Source: an uncultured Flavobacteriaceae bacterium (lineage in GTDB: Bacteria; Bacteroidota; Bacteroidia; Flavobacteriales; Flavobacteriaceae). From it: a stretch of DNA of 64,000 nucleotides. Position numbers and translations under genes: made by a program. The notes beneath the pieces were generated by a model. That model saw nothing but the letters and a program-made list of their open reading frames with translations. It was not told the origin of the DNA and made no database searches. Below are positions 19,590-30,100 of this stretch, piece after piece. Every line of letters begins with the position of its first letter. Position 1 is the stretch's first letter. The stretch spans positions 572,909-636,908 of the forward strand of contig CALSPF010000002.1 of the NCBI GenBank assembly GCA_943788165.1, in the 5' to 3' direction.

Positions 19590-21167
19590 ATGGCAGGAGC
19601 AAATGAAACCCCACGTAATAAACTTATTGCGTTAATGTACTTGGTGTTTATCACCATGTTAGCATTGAATGTTAGTAAAGAAGTTTTGGATGGTTTTGGA
19701 CAAATGTTCAAGAAAATTCAGAGCGCAAACGAACGTGTCAATCAAGGAAACATCATTTACTATGATAAAATTGAGGTTAACGCCCAAGAAAAAGAAGGTA
19801 AATGGGTTGGTCACGATAGAACAGCAAAGGAAATCCGAAAAGAATCGGACAAATTTTTTGCTCGTATAGTAGATATTAAAGCAACAATCACGGAAAAGCA
19901 ACGTATCGCAGATCCTGATTTAAAAGAATACTCTCAAATGGACAAGGGTGAAGCCTTGGATTTGATTTTCTTTGATGCGAGCGGTGTATCTCCAGAAGGA
20001 GTAGCATTTGTTGATATGATTAATGCCTATAAAATGCGTGTTATTCAGGTTTTTGCCTCTCAATTTCCACAGTACACAGATTTGGTTGAAGAGCGTTTTT
20101 TCACAGGAGACTTTGAAGGCAAGGTCCCTACTAGTGATGGTTCGCAGCCATGGTTAGCCAATAACTTTGAAGGCTTTCCGTTGATTTCTTCATTGGCTAA
20201 ATTAACCATGATGCAGAACGATATTCGTTTGACAGAAAGTGATGTATTGAATGCATTGTTAGGAAAAGAACTCGAAGGGAGTAGTAAAGTAAATACAGAT
20301 AACTACATTACTTTATTGAAATCTGAAAAAGGAGCTTACTATCAAGGTGAAACTTTTGATGGAAGCGTTATTTTAGGTCGTAAAGGTGGAGCACAAAATC
20401 CAAATGAGGTTTCTCTTTCCATGGACGGACGTAAACTATCTGAAAATGATTACGAGAAGATCCCGGGAGGTATAAAGTTAAAAGTATCTGCAGGTCGTCC
20501 TGGAGATCACCGTATAGAAGGAGACTTAGTTTTCTTGAATGCTGGTGTTGAATCTAGAATTCCTGTTGATCAATCTTTCATGGTAATCGCTAAACCAAAC
20601 TCTGCAGTAATTTCTGCTGATAAGATGAATGTGGTTTACCGAGGTGTTGATAACCCAATGACTATTTCTATCCCTGGAATTCCAGACGATAAAATCAATG
20701 CATCTGCACCTGGTTTAAAACGTCAAAAGGGGAGCAAGTTTATAATGAATCCGGGTAAGGGTAGAGAGATTACCATTACTGCTAATGGAAAATTACCCGA
20801 TGGAAAACTCGTTTCTACTAAAACTAAATTTAGAATCAAAGATTTACCACGTCCAAATGCAACATTTTTCCGCCAGTCAGGTAAAATAAGATTACCCAAG
20901 GCGAGTATTGAACGTGCTGAGGTTGGTGCAATTCTTGAGGACTTTGATTTTGACTTGACATTAAAAACTTTGGAGTTTAAAGTAAAAGTTCCTGGCGCAC
21001 CTACAATTACCTGTAAGGGAACAAAATTAAATGCTAAAGCTCTACAAGCTCTTGGTCGTGTTAGATCTGGACAAGAAATCAGCATTTTTGATTTAAAAGT
21101 TCAGAACCCTAGCAAGCCTAATTATAAATTTAAGCGTGTTGCTCCAGTTCTAATCGAAATTTTATAA
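19590..21167 (+). CDS. gldM: GldM, T9SS motor/periplasmic shaft protein
   Basis: This 525-residue protein has a single N-terminal membrane helix (NKLIALMYLVFITMLALNV) and a large periplasmic part made of a helical region and beta domains. The arrangement matches GldM/PorM, which spans the periplasm and transmits motor torque to the GldK/GldN ring. The N-terminal segment ETPRNKLIALMYLV is strongly conserved in the family. The gene is intact, 7 bases after gldL and 7 bases before gldN. Confidence 0.97.
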   Translation: MAGANETPRNKLIALMYLVFITMLALNVSKEVLDGFGQMFKKIQSANERVNQGNIIYYDKIEVNAQEKEGKWVGHDRTAKEIRKESDKFFARIVDIKATITEKQRIADPDLKEYSQMDKGEALDLIFFDASGVSPEGVAFVDMINAYKMRVIQVFASQFPQYTDLVEERFFTGDFEGKVPTSDGSQPWLANNFEGFPLISSLAKLTMMQNDIRLTESDVLNALLGKELEGSSKVNTDNYITLLKSEKGAYYQGETFDGSVILGRKGGAQNPNEVSLSMDGRKLSENDYEKIPGGIKLKVSAGRPGDHRIEGDLVFLNAGVESRIPVDQSFMVIAKPNSAVISADKMNVVYRGVDNPMTISIPGIPDDKINASAPGLKRQKGSKFIMNPGKGREITITANGKLPDGKLVSTKTKFRIKDLPRPNATFFRQSGKIRLPKASIERAEVGAILEDFDFDLTLKTLEFKVKVPGAPTITCKGTKLNAKALQALGRVRSGQEISIFDLKVQNPSKPNYKFKRVAPVLIEIL

Positions 21168-21174
21168 CATTCCC

Positions 21175-22107
21175 ATGAAAAATTCATTGTTATTTAGTTG
21201 TTTGTTTTCTTTGCTCTTATCGACTTCAATGTTGTATGGACAAGCAAATTTGCTTAATGCTCGTGTACCACAAGAAGTAGGTAAACTGAATGATCAGCAA
21301 ATAGCATCTAACGATGAAAGCCCACTGTCTTATGGTTATATCGACGATAGAGATATACTTTGGTCTAAAACAGTTTGGGAAAAAATTGATTTGGATGAGC
21401 GTATAAACTTCCCGTATTACTATCCTAGTGAATCACAAAATCTTGGAGAAGAAAGAAAGTCTTTATTTGACGTTCTTGTTAAAGGAATTGAAAATGGTGA
21501 GATAAAAGAAGTTTATGCTGATGATGGGGGATATTTCAAAACGAAATTAACCTATGAACAAGTAAGAGAGAATTTATCTTTCATTGGTTTTCTTCCTGGT
21601 TATGAACAAGCTTCAAATGAGGGAATCTTAACAGAAGATGAAATCAAAGCAGAATATGGTGTGGAAATTCCTCTTAAATCATTGCATGTTACTGAATATC
21701 GAATCAAAGGCACTTGGTACTTCAATAAGCGTCAAGGAGAGATGAAATATCGTTTATTAGGAATTGCACCTTGTGCACCAGATAAAGAGATTTTAAATCC
21801 TGCAGGTATGCCTCCTGGAATTGATCCAGATGTTCTGTATCCACTTTTTTGGATATGGTTTCCAGACGCAAGAGATATTTTGAATAATGCTGTTGTCTTT
21901 AATACGCGTAACTCATCACAGCCAATTACTTTTGACAATATGTTAAACTCCCGTCGATTCAATGCATTGATCTACAAAGAGGAGAATGTATACGAAGACA
22001 GAAAGTTAGATGAATATATTTTTGAAGATGCTCTCCAACAATTGCTGGAATCTGAGCGAATTAAGTCTGTTATTCGCGACTTTGAACAGGACATGTGGAA
22101 TAATTAA
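21175..22107 (+). CDS. gldN: GldN, T9SS/gliding ring protein
   Basis: This 310-residue periplasmic protein has a signal peptide (LLFSCLFSLLLSTSMLYGQ). It contains GldN-family segments such as DDRDILWSKTVWEKIDLDERINFP, LKSLHVTEYRIKGTWYFNKR and LFWIWFPDARDIL. It partners with GldK in the outer ring of the T9SS. It is the last gene of the gldKLMN operon and is closed by the terminator at 22126-22155. Confidence 0.96.
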   Translation: MKNSLLFSCLFSLLLSTSMLYGQANLLNARVPQEVGKLNDQQIASNDESPLSYGYIDDRDILWSKTVWEKIDLDERINFPYYYPSESQNLGEERKSLFDVLVKGIENGEIKEVYADDGGYFKTKLTYEQVRENLSFIGFLPGYEQASNEGILTEDEIKAEYGVEIPLKSLHVTEYRIKGTWYFNKRQGEMKYRLLGIAPCAPDKEILNPAGMPPGIDPDVLYPLFWIWFPDARDILNNAVVFNTRNSSQPITFDNMLNSRRFNALIYKEENVYEDRKLDEYIFEDALQQLLESERIKSVIRDFEQDMWNN

Positions 22108-22125
22108 CCATAGGATAACAATATA

Positions 22126-22155
22126 AAAACGCTGCCCTCGGGCGGCGTTTTTCTT
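22126..22155 (+). terminator. Rho-independent terminator after gldN
   Basis: AAAAACGCTGCC, loop CTCG and GGCGGCGTTTTT form a GC-rich hairpin with a T-run, 19 bases past the gldN stop. One G-U pair lies in the stem. Confidence 0.85.
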
Positions 22156-22171
22156 TCATATCAAATTTTAA

Positions 22172-23230
22172 ATGAAGAAAGTGGATACCCTTATCGTGGG
22201 TTTTGGATTGGCAGGGCTTGCCTATGTGGAAACCCTACAGTTGTCCAACAAAACATTCCATGTTATAGACGCGGAAACTTCAGGCTCCTCAGCCATTGCA
22301 GCGGGTATTTATAACCCAACTGTTTTGAAACGTTTTAATATGACCTGGAAGGGAGAGGAGTTGCATGCTTTGGCACTTCCCTTTTATCAAGCAATTGAAA
22401 ATCGACTTAAGCATAAAATAAACTTTCCAGCTCCTATTTACAAACTGTTTAGCCAAGTGGCGGAGCACAATCAATGGGCGGTAGCTGCAGATCGTCAAGG
22501 ACTTTCGCTTTTCTTGGACGCAACAATTCATTCCACGCCTCTAGCAGGCGTTAAAAGCCCCAATGGCTTTGGAAAGTTAAAAGAATGTGGGCGCATAGAT
22601 ACTCGTGCTTTGATCGACGCCTATCGGTTATCTATTGATAATTTTTACACCCAAGCAACCTTTGATTATGCGGCCATTGAACAGCTTGAAGATGGACTGA
22701 TGTACAAGAATATTCATGCACAACATATTGTTTTCTGTGAAGGCTATGCCATGGTGAACAATCCTTTCTTCAGTAATTTACCCCTGGTGGGGTCCAAAGG
22801 TCAGATTTTGATCATCCACGCGCCACAATTGCAAAGCGATGCAATTCTGAAAGGGCCAATTTTTATAGCTCCTTTAGGCGACGATCGTTATTGGGCCGGT
22901 GCCACTTTTGAACAAAAAGATAAAACCTTAGCCACTAGTGTAAAAGGAAAAGATTGGCTAGTAACTAAGATTGAACAACTCATCGATGTTCCCTATACCA
23001 TCGAAGATCATGTATGTCACATACGTCCCACAGTGATAGATAGACGTCCATTGTTAGGAACGCATCACAAATATAAAAACATACACCTGCTCAACGGTTT
23101 GGGTTCACGTGGAGTTTTGACAGCGCCTCAAGCGGCAAAGTGGCTTTATCAGTCAATTGACCAAAGAATAGACCTGCTTTTTGAGGTAGACATTAATCGC
23201 TTTGAAAAAACAGTTGAAAAGCAAGCGTAA
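22172..23230 (+). CDS. FAD-dependent oxidoreductase, DadA/glycine oxidase-like
   Basis: This 352-residue protein begins with the dinucleotide-binding fold (VDTLIVGFGLAGLAYVETL, GxGxxG) and has the DAO-family C-terminal segment IRPTVIDRRPLLGTHHKYKN followed by LNGLGSRGVLTAPQAAKWL. The family oxidises amine groups of amino acids or similar substrates with FAD; the substrate here cannot be told from sequence. It lies alone between the gldN terminator and the ABC-F gene, 38 bases before the latter. Its own -7 box was not found. Confidence 0.85.
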   Translation: MKKVDTLIVGFGLAGLAYVETLQLSNKTFHVIDAETSGSSAIAAGIYNPTVLKRFNMTWKGEELHALALPFYQAIENRLKHKINFPAPIYKLFSQVAEHNQWAVAADRQGLSLFLDATIHSTPLAGVKSPNGFGKLKECGRIDTRALIDAYRLSIDNFYTQATFDYAAIEQLEDGLMYKNIHAQHIVFCEGYAMVNNPFFSNLPLVGSKGQILIIHAPQLQSDAILKGPIFIAPLGDDRYWAGATFEQKDKTLATSVKGKDWLVTKIEQLIDVPYTIEDHVCHIRPTVIDRRPLLGTHHKYKNIHLLNGLGSRGVLTAPQAAKWLYQSIDQRIDLLFEVDINRFEKTVEKQA

Positions 23231-23268
23231 GTCAATGGCTTTTCTCATTTTTGTAACAAATTTTTAGC

Positions 23269-25179
23269 ATGCTTAGCGTTCAAAATATGACCGTTTCTTT
23301 TGGAGGAGAAACACTTTTTAGAGATGTATCTTTTCGTTTAATAGCGGGAGATCGTGTGGGATTGGTTGGTAAAAATGGCGCAGGTAAATCGACCATGTTG
23401 CATTTGATTGCCAAAGACCATGAGCCAACATCTGGTTCCATTTCTCAAGAGAAAGACGTTCGCTTGGGTTTTCTTCGTCAAGACATCGATTTTGAAAAAG
23501 GGCGAACTGTTTTGGAAGAAGCCTATCAAGCTTTCGAGGAGATCAAATCCCTGGAGGCAGCTATGGAGCATATAAACGATCAATTGGCTACACGTACAGA
23601 TTATGAGTCTACCGCTTATAATGATTTAATAATCGACTTAAACGACGCTACAGAGCGTTACGAGCTTATTGGTGGGTATCATTATCAAGGGACAACTGAA
23701 CGTATTCTTCAAGGCTTAGGTTTTGTTCCGAGTGATTTTGAGAAAATGACCGATACTTTTTCGGGGGGATGGAGAATGCGGATTGAATTGGCAAAATTAC
23801 TTCTTCAGAACAACGATATTTTATTGCTCGATGAGCCAACCAATCACTTGGACATTGAATCCATTATTTGGTTGGAAGACTTCTTGACCAAATACAGAGG
23901 CTCAGTTGTTGTGGTATCGCACGATAAAATGTTCTTGGACAATACGAGTAACCGAACCATCGAAATTGTTGGTGGACGTATATATGACTACAAAAAAGCC
24001 TATTCCAAGTACTTGGTTCTTCGCGAAGAAATAAAGACGCAACAACGCGCAGCGCAAAAGAATCAAGCCAAAGAAATTGAACAAACAGAAAAACTAATTG
24101 AGCGTTTTAGGGCCAAAGCCTCTAAGGCTTCCATGGCACAATCGCTTGTAAAAAAATTGGATAAAATTGACCGTATTGAAATAGATGTGGAAGATACGGC
24201 AACCATGAAATTGAAATTCCCTGTCGCCATTCAGCCAGGAAAAGTGGTATTGCGTGCGGAAAACATTGTTAAGAGTTACGGGGAAAAAACAGTACTCCAA
24301 GGCGTTGATATTGAAATTGAACGAGGAACAAAAACCGCTTTCGTAGGTCAAAATGGACAAGGAAAGTCCACTTTGGCAAAAATAATTGTCGACGAAATTG
24401 ACTTTCAAGGAGAATGTAAATTAGGACACAATGTATTGATTGGTTACTTCGCACAAAACCAAGCAGAATATTTAGATGGCTCTCTCACATTATTGGAAAC
24501 AATGGAGGAAGCTGCAACAGACGAGAACAGAAAAAGAGTGCGCGATATGTTGGGTTCTTTTATGTTTCGTGGCGATGACGTGGATAAGAGAGTGAAAGTG
24601 CTTTCAGGAGGAGAGCGCAACCGTTTGGCACTTTGTAAATTATTGTTGTCTCCCTTTAATGTATTGATCATGGATGAGCCAACCAATCACTTGGACATTC
24701 GTTCTAAAAACGTATTGAAAGAAGCCTTAAAGAAATTTGAAGGAACTCTCATTCTTATTTCACACGACAGGGACTTCTTACAAGGCTTAAGTGATCGTGT
24801 GATGGAATTTAAAGACCACGTGCTCAAAGAGTACTTGGGCGATATTCAATTTTATTTGGATCAAAAAAGTCTCGCTTCATTGGTGGATTTAGAGCGTGTT
24901 GACAAAGTAAAAAGCAAGAAGAAAGCAACCAATGAAAATGATTATCAAACGCAGAAAAAGTTAAAGTCGTTACAGAATAAACAATCGAAGGTAGAAACGC
25001 AAATTGCCGATTTGGAGAAAGAAATTAAGGCAATCGACCTTGAGCTTCAAATCAATTATGAGGCTACTATTGCTCAACCAAATTTCTTTGACATCTACAA
25101 CAAGAAAAAAGAGGTTCTTGCAGAATCAATGTTGCGTTGGGAAGCTATATTAGAAGAACTAATGGAATTGGAAGCCTAA
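23269..25179 (+). CDS. ABC-F family ATPase (Uup-like)
   Basis: This 636-residue soluble protein has two ABC domains and no membrane segments. Walker A motifs are GKNGAGKS and GQNGQGKS, signatures are FSGGWRMRIELAKLL and LSGGERNRLALCKLL, and the Walker B segments are LLLDEPTNHLDI and LIMDEPTNHLDI. A charged coiled-coil C-terminal tail (KLKSLQNKQSKVETQIADLE) resembles Uup. ABC-F proteins act on the ribosome or on branched nucleic acids. The stop codon overlaps the next ATG (TAATG), so the small zinc-ribbon gene is translationally coupled. Confidence 0.9.
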   Translation: MLSVQNMTVSFGGETLFRDVSFRLIAGDRVGLVGKNGAGKSTMLHLIAKDHEPTSGSISQEKDVRLGFLRQDIDFEKGRTVLEEAYQAFEEIKSLEAAMEHINDQLATRTDYESTAYNDLIIDLNDATERYELIGGYHYQGTTERILQGLGFVPSDFEKMTDTFSGGWRMRIELAKLLLQNNDILLLDEPTNHLDIESIIWLEDFLTKYRGSVVVVSHDKMFLDNTSNRTIEIVGGRIYDYKKAYSKYLVLREEIKTQQRAAQKNQAKEIEQTEKLIERFRAKASKASMAQSLVKKLDKIDRIEIDVEDTATMKLKFPVAIQPGKVVLRAENIVKSYGEKTVLQGVDIEIERGTKTAFVGQNGQGKSTLAKIIVDEIDFQGECKLGHNVLIGYFAQNQAEYLDGSLTLLETMEEAATDENRKRVRDMLGSFMFRGDDVDKRVKVLSGGERNRLALCKLLLSPFNVLIMDEPTNHLDIRSKNVLKEALKKFEGTLILISHDRDFLQGLSDRVMEFKDHVLKEYLGDIQFYLDQKSLASLVDLERVDKVKSKKKATNENDYQTQKKLKSLQNKQSKVETQIADLEKEIKAIDLELQINYEATIAQPNFFDIYNKKKEVLAESMLRWEAILEELMELEA

Positions 25180-25358
25180 TGTTTGAACACTTTTTTCAAT
25201 GCCCCAATTGCTGGCAAACCATTTCAATGCTATTGGATGAAATGGAGGAAGAACAACACTATATCGAGGACTGCGAAGTCTGTTGTCGTCCTATTCAATT
25301 AACCTATGTTTATTCAGGTGAATTAGTGCATTTTTCAGCCCAAGCATTAGATGAATAA
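25179..25358 (+). CDS. Small CPxCG-type cysteine-rich (zinc ribbon) protein
   Basis: This 59-residue protein begins MFEHFFQCPNCWQTISM and continues EDCEVCCRPIQLTY, so two Cys pairs (CPNC and CEVC) form a likely zinc ribbon. Similar CPXCG-motif proteins are found across Proteobacteria and Bacteroidota; the function is unknown. The ATG at 25179 overlaps the stop of the ABC-F gene and is preferred over an earlier start inside that gene. A terminator follows directly. Confidence 0.75.
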   Translation: MFEHFFQCPNCWQTISMLLDEMEEEQHYIEDCEVCCRPIQLTYVYSGELVHFSAQALDE

Positions 25359-25387
25359 AAAAAGAGGCCACATAGCCTCTTTTTTAT
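25357..25387. terminator. Rho-independent terminator, bidirectional
   Basis: An A-run with GAGGC, loop CACATA and GCCTC with a T-run sits between the plus-strand zinc-ribbon gene and the minus-strand lipoprotein gene. It can end transcription from both sides. Confidence 0.8.
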
Positions 25388-25403
25388 TGATATAAATCGA
25401 TCA

Positions 25404-26465
25404 TTAAGCCTTAATTTTTGTCCAGCTAAAGATCGATTTGTCTACTTGGCTTTTTCCGTCGTTATTTGAACTGACCTCAGAAGATTCGCTTTGGAATGCT
25501 TCAATCGCTTCTCCATTGTCAACGCTAATATTTGAAATACTTCCAACGGCCTTTTCATCTGCCGAGAAAGGAGCTTTGTTGGAGGCGCTTTTGATGTCTA
25601 CTAGTCCATTTGTTAAATTGAAGTTACCAACAGAATTTCCTTTTCCGCCAGAGATTTCTATACCGCTTTCTGACTCGTTGCTTAGTTCAACAATAAAATG
25701 ATCGATGGTTCCTGTATAGCCCTCATCAAGATCAATTCCGTCATCACCACAAGCGTGTACGAATAGATTTGAAACGTTTACTGTTCCACCAAATATTTCA
25801 AGACCATCATCCTGAATTGAATATATTTCAACTTGGTTGATAGTAGTTTTGTTTCCAACACCGCAGAGGGTTAGACCGTTCGACTCGCTTCCGGTTCCGA
25901 TGAAAACACCACCATGTCGAATGGAAACATATTCTAGGACTCCTGAGTTATCATCCGTATTTTCTCCTCCATAGTAACTGGCTTCAGTATTAGGATTTAA
26001 GCCCGTGTAAAATGTTTCGTCATCACCATTTTGCAATGAAATCGGAGCATCTCCTAAAATAATGATACCTCCCCACAAGCCAACATCTTCACTTGACAAC
26101 GAAGATTCTTTTCCGTTTTTCAGATCGATGTCATCGTTTATTGAGGTAAAGATGATGGGTTTGTCTGCGGTCCCTTTTGCATTTATTTTTCCACCTTTGG
26201 CAATAACTAGCATAGAAGTTGTCGAGGCTTCTCCCGGGTTAGCTTTTATGATTGTTCCCGCATCGATGGTGAGGCTAACACCACTGGGGACAGTTACCTG
26301 TTGATCGAGAAAATATACAGTATTAGCCGTCCAATGGCTGTCTTGTGCAATGGTTCCGCTAATAATGATTTCCGATGGAGTTTTGATTGTTCCTTCGCAT
26401 CCTATCAATACTAAGGCAAAAAGTAGACTAGATAGCAATGCTTTTGATGTATAAAAATGCGTCAT
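25404..26465 (-). CDS. Lipoprotein with right-handed beta-helix fold, unknown function
   Basis: This 353-residue protein has a lipoprotein signal (LLSSLLFALVLIGCEG, Cys about residue 23). Its body is rich in Gly, Ser, Asn and Asp with the short regular turns of a parallel beta-helix, for example VPSGVSLTIDAGTIIKANPG, NAKGTADKPIIFTS and IDGLEIFGG-like rungs. Similar proteins are widespread in marine Bacteroidota and are usually surface-anchored with no assigned activity. No catalytic motif of a pectate lyase or other glycan-active enzyme is evident. It stands alone, with its 3' end at the shared terminator. Confidence 0.7.
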   Translation of the reverse strand: MTHFYTSKALLSSLLFALVLIGCEGTIKTPSEIIISGTIAQDSHWTANTVYFLDQQVTVPSGVSLTIDAGTIIKANPGEASTTSMLVIAKGGKINAKGTADKPIIFTSINDDIDLKNGKESSLSSEDVGLWGGIIILGDAPISLQNGDDETFYTGLNPNTEASYYGGENTDDNSGVLEYVSIRHGGVFIGTGSESNGLTLCGVGNKTTINQVEIYSIQDDGLEIFGGTVNVSNLFVHACGDDGIDLDEGYTGTIDHFIVELSNESESGIEISGGKGNSVGNFNLTNGLVDIKSASNKAPFSADEKAVGSISNISVDNGEAIEAFQSESSEVSSNNDGKSQVDKSIFSWTKIKA

Positions 26466-26614
26466 AATTCGTTAGTTTTTCTAAAATATAGTTAATAAAT
26501 ATATGCTTTTTTATATAGCCCACTTCTTCTTTAAGGGTAAAAACGTTTTCAAACATTGCGATAAGAGTGATTTGCGGTTGTAATTGCTTAACTTTAAACG
26601 TAAGATACTGAAAA

Positions 26615-27052
26615 ATGAAAAATAACTACCTAATCGTGATCTGCTTTGTTTTTTCTACCATTCTTACGGCTCAAGAAGAGGTTAATCCTGTCGATAAGAA
26701 AGCAGTGTTAAGTGTTATGGAAGCACAAGAAAGCGCTTGGAATAAAGGTGACTTAGAGCGTTTTATGATGGGCTATTGGCAGAATGAGGCACTAGTATTT
26801 GTTGGTCGATCTGGACCAACCTATGGTTATGTAAATACCTTGGACAGTTACCGCAAAGGATATCCCGATAAAGAAACAATGGGGGAGTTGCATTTTGATA
26901 TTCTTCACCAGCAACAATGGGACAACAATACTGTTCAAGTCATTGGTAAATTTACCTTGATTAGAAGCAAGGATCGTCCCACAGGATTTTTTACCCTTTT
27001 ATTTAGGAAAATAGAGGGGCAATGGAAGATAGTAAGTGATCACTCATCTTGA
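26615..27052 (+). CDS. Secreted NTF2/SnoaL-like (DUF4440-type) protein
   Basis: This is a 145-residue protein with a signal peptide (MKNNYLIVICFVFSTILTAQ) and one cone-shaped NTF2-like domain. Family marks are the helix AVLSVMEAQESAWNKGDLERFMMGYW and the strand pattern VQVIGKFTLIRSKDRPTGFFTLLFRKIEGQWKIVSDHSS. Such domains bind small ligands or act as simple hydrolases or isomerases; no specific activity can be assigned. It stands alone, 84 bases before the giant adhesin gene. Confidence 0.8.
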   Translation: MKNNYLIVICFVFSTILTAQEEVNPVDKKAVLSVMEAQESAWNKGDLERFMMGYWQNEALVFVGRSGPTYGYVNTLDSYRKGYPDKETMGELHFDILHQQQWDNNTVQVIGKFTLIRSKDRPTGFFTLLFRKIEGQWKIVSDHSS

Positions 27053-27136
27053 ATAAAATCACTAGATTTGTAGGACAGGGCAGGTTTGATTATAAATAAA
27101 TTATTTACTCACTATATATATTCTTTTAAAATCAAC

Positions 27137-30100
27137 ATGGATAAAAAAAACAGCAGCGAACACATTAAGTTTGTCTACACATTCTTTTTGATGCTTGCTT
27201 TTTTTTTAGGGGGAAACCAGGTTCTTGCACAATGCCCCGGTCCAGTGGGTGATTGCGACGGAGATGGTATCTCAGATGCGGTTGATTTGGATGATAACAA
27301 TAACGGAATTTTAGATTCCACAGAATGTCCCATTACCTATATTGATTTTTCTTCCATTGCAGCTGGCATAAGTCCAGGTGATGCCTCCTCAGTTTTCACC
27401 AATTTTTTGAATGGGAATAGTTTGACGACATCCATTACCATTGATGCTCCAGGTCAATTGGTGGGAAGCGATGGTTTGGTGTCTATTTCTTCTAGAAATG
27501 GAGGTAGTTTACTCCGTTTTGAAGATGCTTCTCCTGCAGAGACTGGACATTCATTCGAGTCTTCAATTGGTTTTGCCTCCCCAGTAAAAATACGTTTTGG
27601 AGCAAATGCGACAATTGGGCTTTCAAATATTACCCAAGCAGATCAATTTCAATTTACTGCAGCTGGAGTGTTACCCGCCGGTTTTGAGTGGATTGTTGTT
27701 TCTTCTAACTTCGCCAATATAGTGGTAAATGGTGCCACACTCACTGTTTCTGGAACATCAGGATCGGGGCCTGACTTTGCTGAATTTGACGTTTACACGA
27801 ACCTTCCCGTTGAAAAAATTTATGTGGTTTACCTAAATCTAACGACAGAGTCACTGAATTCGGGACAATTTGTTTTTTCGATGTGTCAGGATTCAGATAA
27901 TGACGGAATCATCGATGGTGAAGATTATGATTCTGATAATGATGGTTGCTCCGATGCCAATGAGGCGTATGGGTCACCACTTTCCGATGGTGGCGATACG
28001 GGCATTTATGGTGAAGATACCCCAACTTTTAGCGGGGGACAAGTGGATGCAAACGGTTTGGTAATTTCCGCTGGAGTAACAGGGAATAGTTATACTTCAT
28101 TACCACAAACTTCTTCGGTTAGTACAAGCTTGAATAATCATCATACGGCTACTTCTGTTGCAGTTGATGCAACTGCATTAACGAGCAAAACTATTTTTAT
28201 TGGAACGGGGACTACATTTACAATTACCGCTGCAGTGGCAACAAGTACATCAAATTTTAATCTCGATAGTACACCCGATTATTCTACAGGCTTTGATGCT
28301 AGTTCAGGTTTTTTGTATCAATGGCAAGAAGACGGAATTGACCTAGCCAATGGAGGGGTGTATAGTGGCGCAATATCTAGAATATTAAGTTTAACGGATG
28401 TAACAGGTTTGGATGGGAAAGTGTACACTTTACATATTTTGCATGCCGATAATGTTTGCTTTTCACGTCAAAATAGTGCTACCCTGACCGTTATTGGGCC
28501 TTGTGATCCACAACCATCAGATCCAACTCAAAATGCCTTCTGGCAAGCTGCAGATTGTGATGGCGATGGAGTGACAAATGGGCAAGAGACAACAGATGGT
28601 ACAGGTTTTCAGAATTTGTGCTCCTTCCTTGTATCGTCCCAAACGCTAACACCAAGTGCTGCGTGGGATACTGCTGATTGTGATTTTGATAATATAAGCA
28701 ATGCTGCTGAATTATTTATTGATACCGATGGTAACGGAATATTTAACGCACTCGACGCAGATGACGATGGAGATGGTATTCTAACCTTAGTAGAAGGAAT
28801 TATCGATACTGATAGCGATGGAACGCCAGATTATCTAGATGTCGATTCAGATAATGACGGTTTGAATGATGATGATGAGCTAACCATAGGAACCAATCAC
28901 CTTGTTTTTGAAGACAATGATTTAGACGGAATATCTGATCACTTTGATCCAGACGATGATAATGATGGGATTTTAGATAGCATTGAATGTGGATATCCTA
29001 ATGGAGGCATTCTTAATGGAAGTTTTGAATCAAATTCAGTTAGTAGTTATATTCAAATAGATGATATACTTGTCCCGGGTTGGTCAACAACCGATGGTAA
29101 TAGTAAAATTGAATTATGGGAAACAGGATTTCTAGGCCGAAGTTCCTATGATGGTAATATACTTGCTGAATTAAATGCAACATCTAACGGAGCTATTTAT
29201 CAAGATTTAGCGACACTTCCCAATACCTATATCATTTGGTCAGTTGCCCATCAAGGGCGAAGTTCAAATTTCGAAACATTGCAAGTTCAAGTTGGCGCAT
29301 CTTTGGCTTATTCTGTTATTTTACACACTGAAGATGCAACGAATGGAGTTTGGAAATTTTATTCTGGTATTTATTTAATTCCTTCAGGACAAACCTCCAC
29401 AACTTTTTTCTTTAATACACCTGATTCTGGATCCTCGGGAAACTTAGTTGATGCGATTTCTTTTGATCGCCCGGCAAATAGTTGTCTGTTGGACACCGAC
29501 AGCGATGGCGTTAACAACAGTTACGATTTAGATAGTGACGATGATGGAATTTTAGATGGAACAGAAGGAGGAACAGCAGATACGGATGGAGATGGAATCC
29601 CAAACTTCTTGGATATTGACGACGATGGCGATGGTATTTCAACAATCACCGAAACAGCCTCCGATACGGATGGAGATGGGATCCCAAATTACCTCGACTT
29701 GGATTCTGATAGTGATACGATTTCAGATACCATTGAAGGACTTACGGATACCGATCTTGATGGAATACCCAATTACCTGGACCTAGACTCTGATGATGAT
29801 GGTCTTTTGGATAGTGTTGAATTGAATGTCAACGATATTGATGGAGATACACTTGCAGATTATATTGATCCCTTGGCAGCTGGATTTGATGTTAGCCCAA
29901 CCTATGTTTTGGTTAACGAATCGGGGACTGTAACCAAAAGTGTTTTGGTACAATTGAACCGCAAACCTATTTCTGATGTAGTGCTTTCCATTACCATAGA
30001 GGACGCCACAGAGGTGAGTGTATCTTCTACAACCATGACCTTTACTAATCTCAATTGGAATGTACCCCAATTACTTGTGGTTTCAGGGGTAGATGATGCC

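Noticed and set aside
29480-29880. Tandem short repeats at DNA level, as in a CRISPR or satellite array
   Set aside because: The periodicity comes from Asp-rich protein repeats of the thrombospondin type 3 kind; units vary in sequence and there are no uniform spacers.
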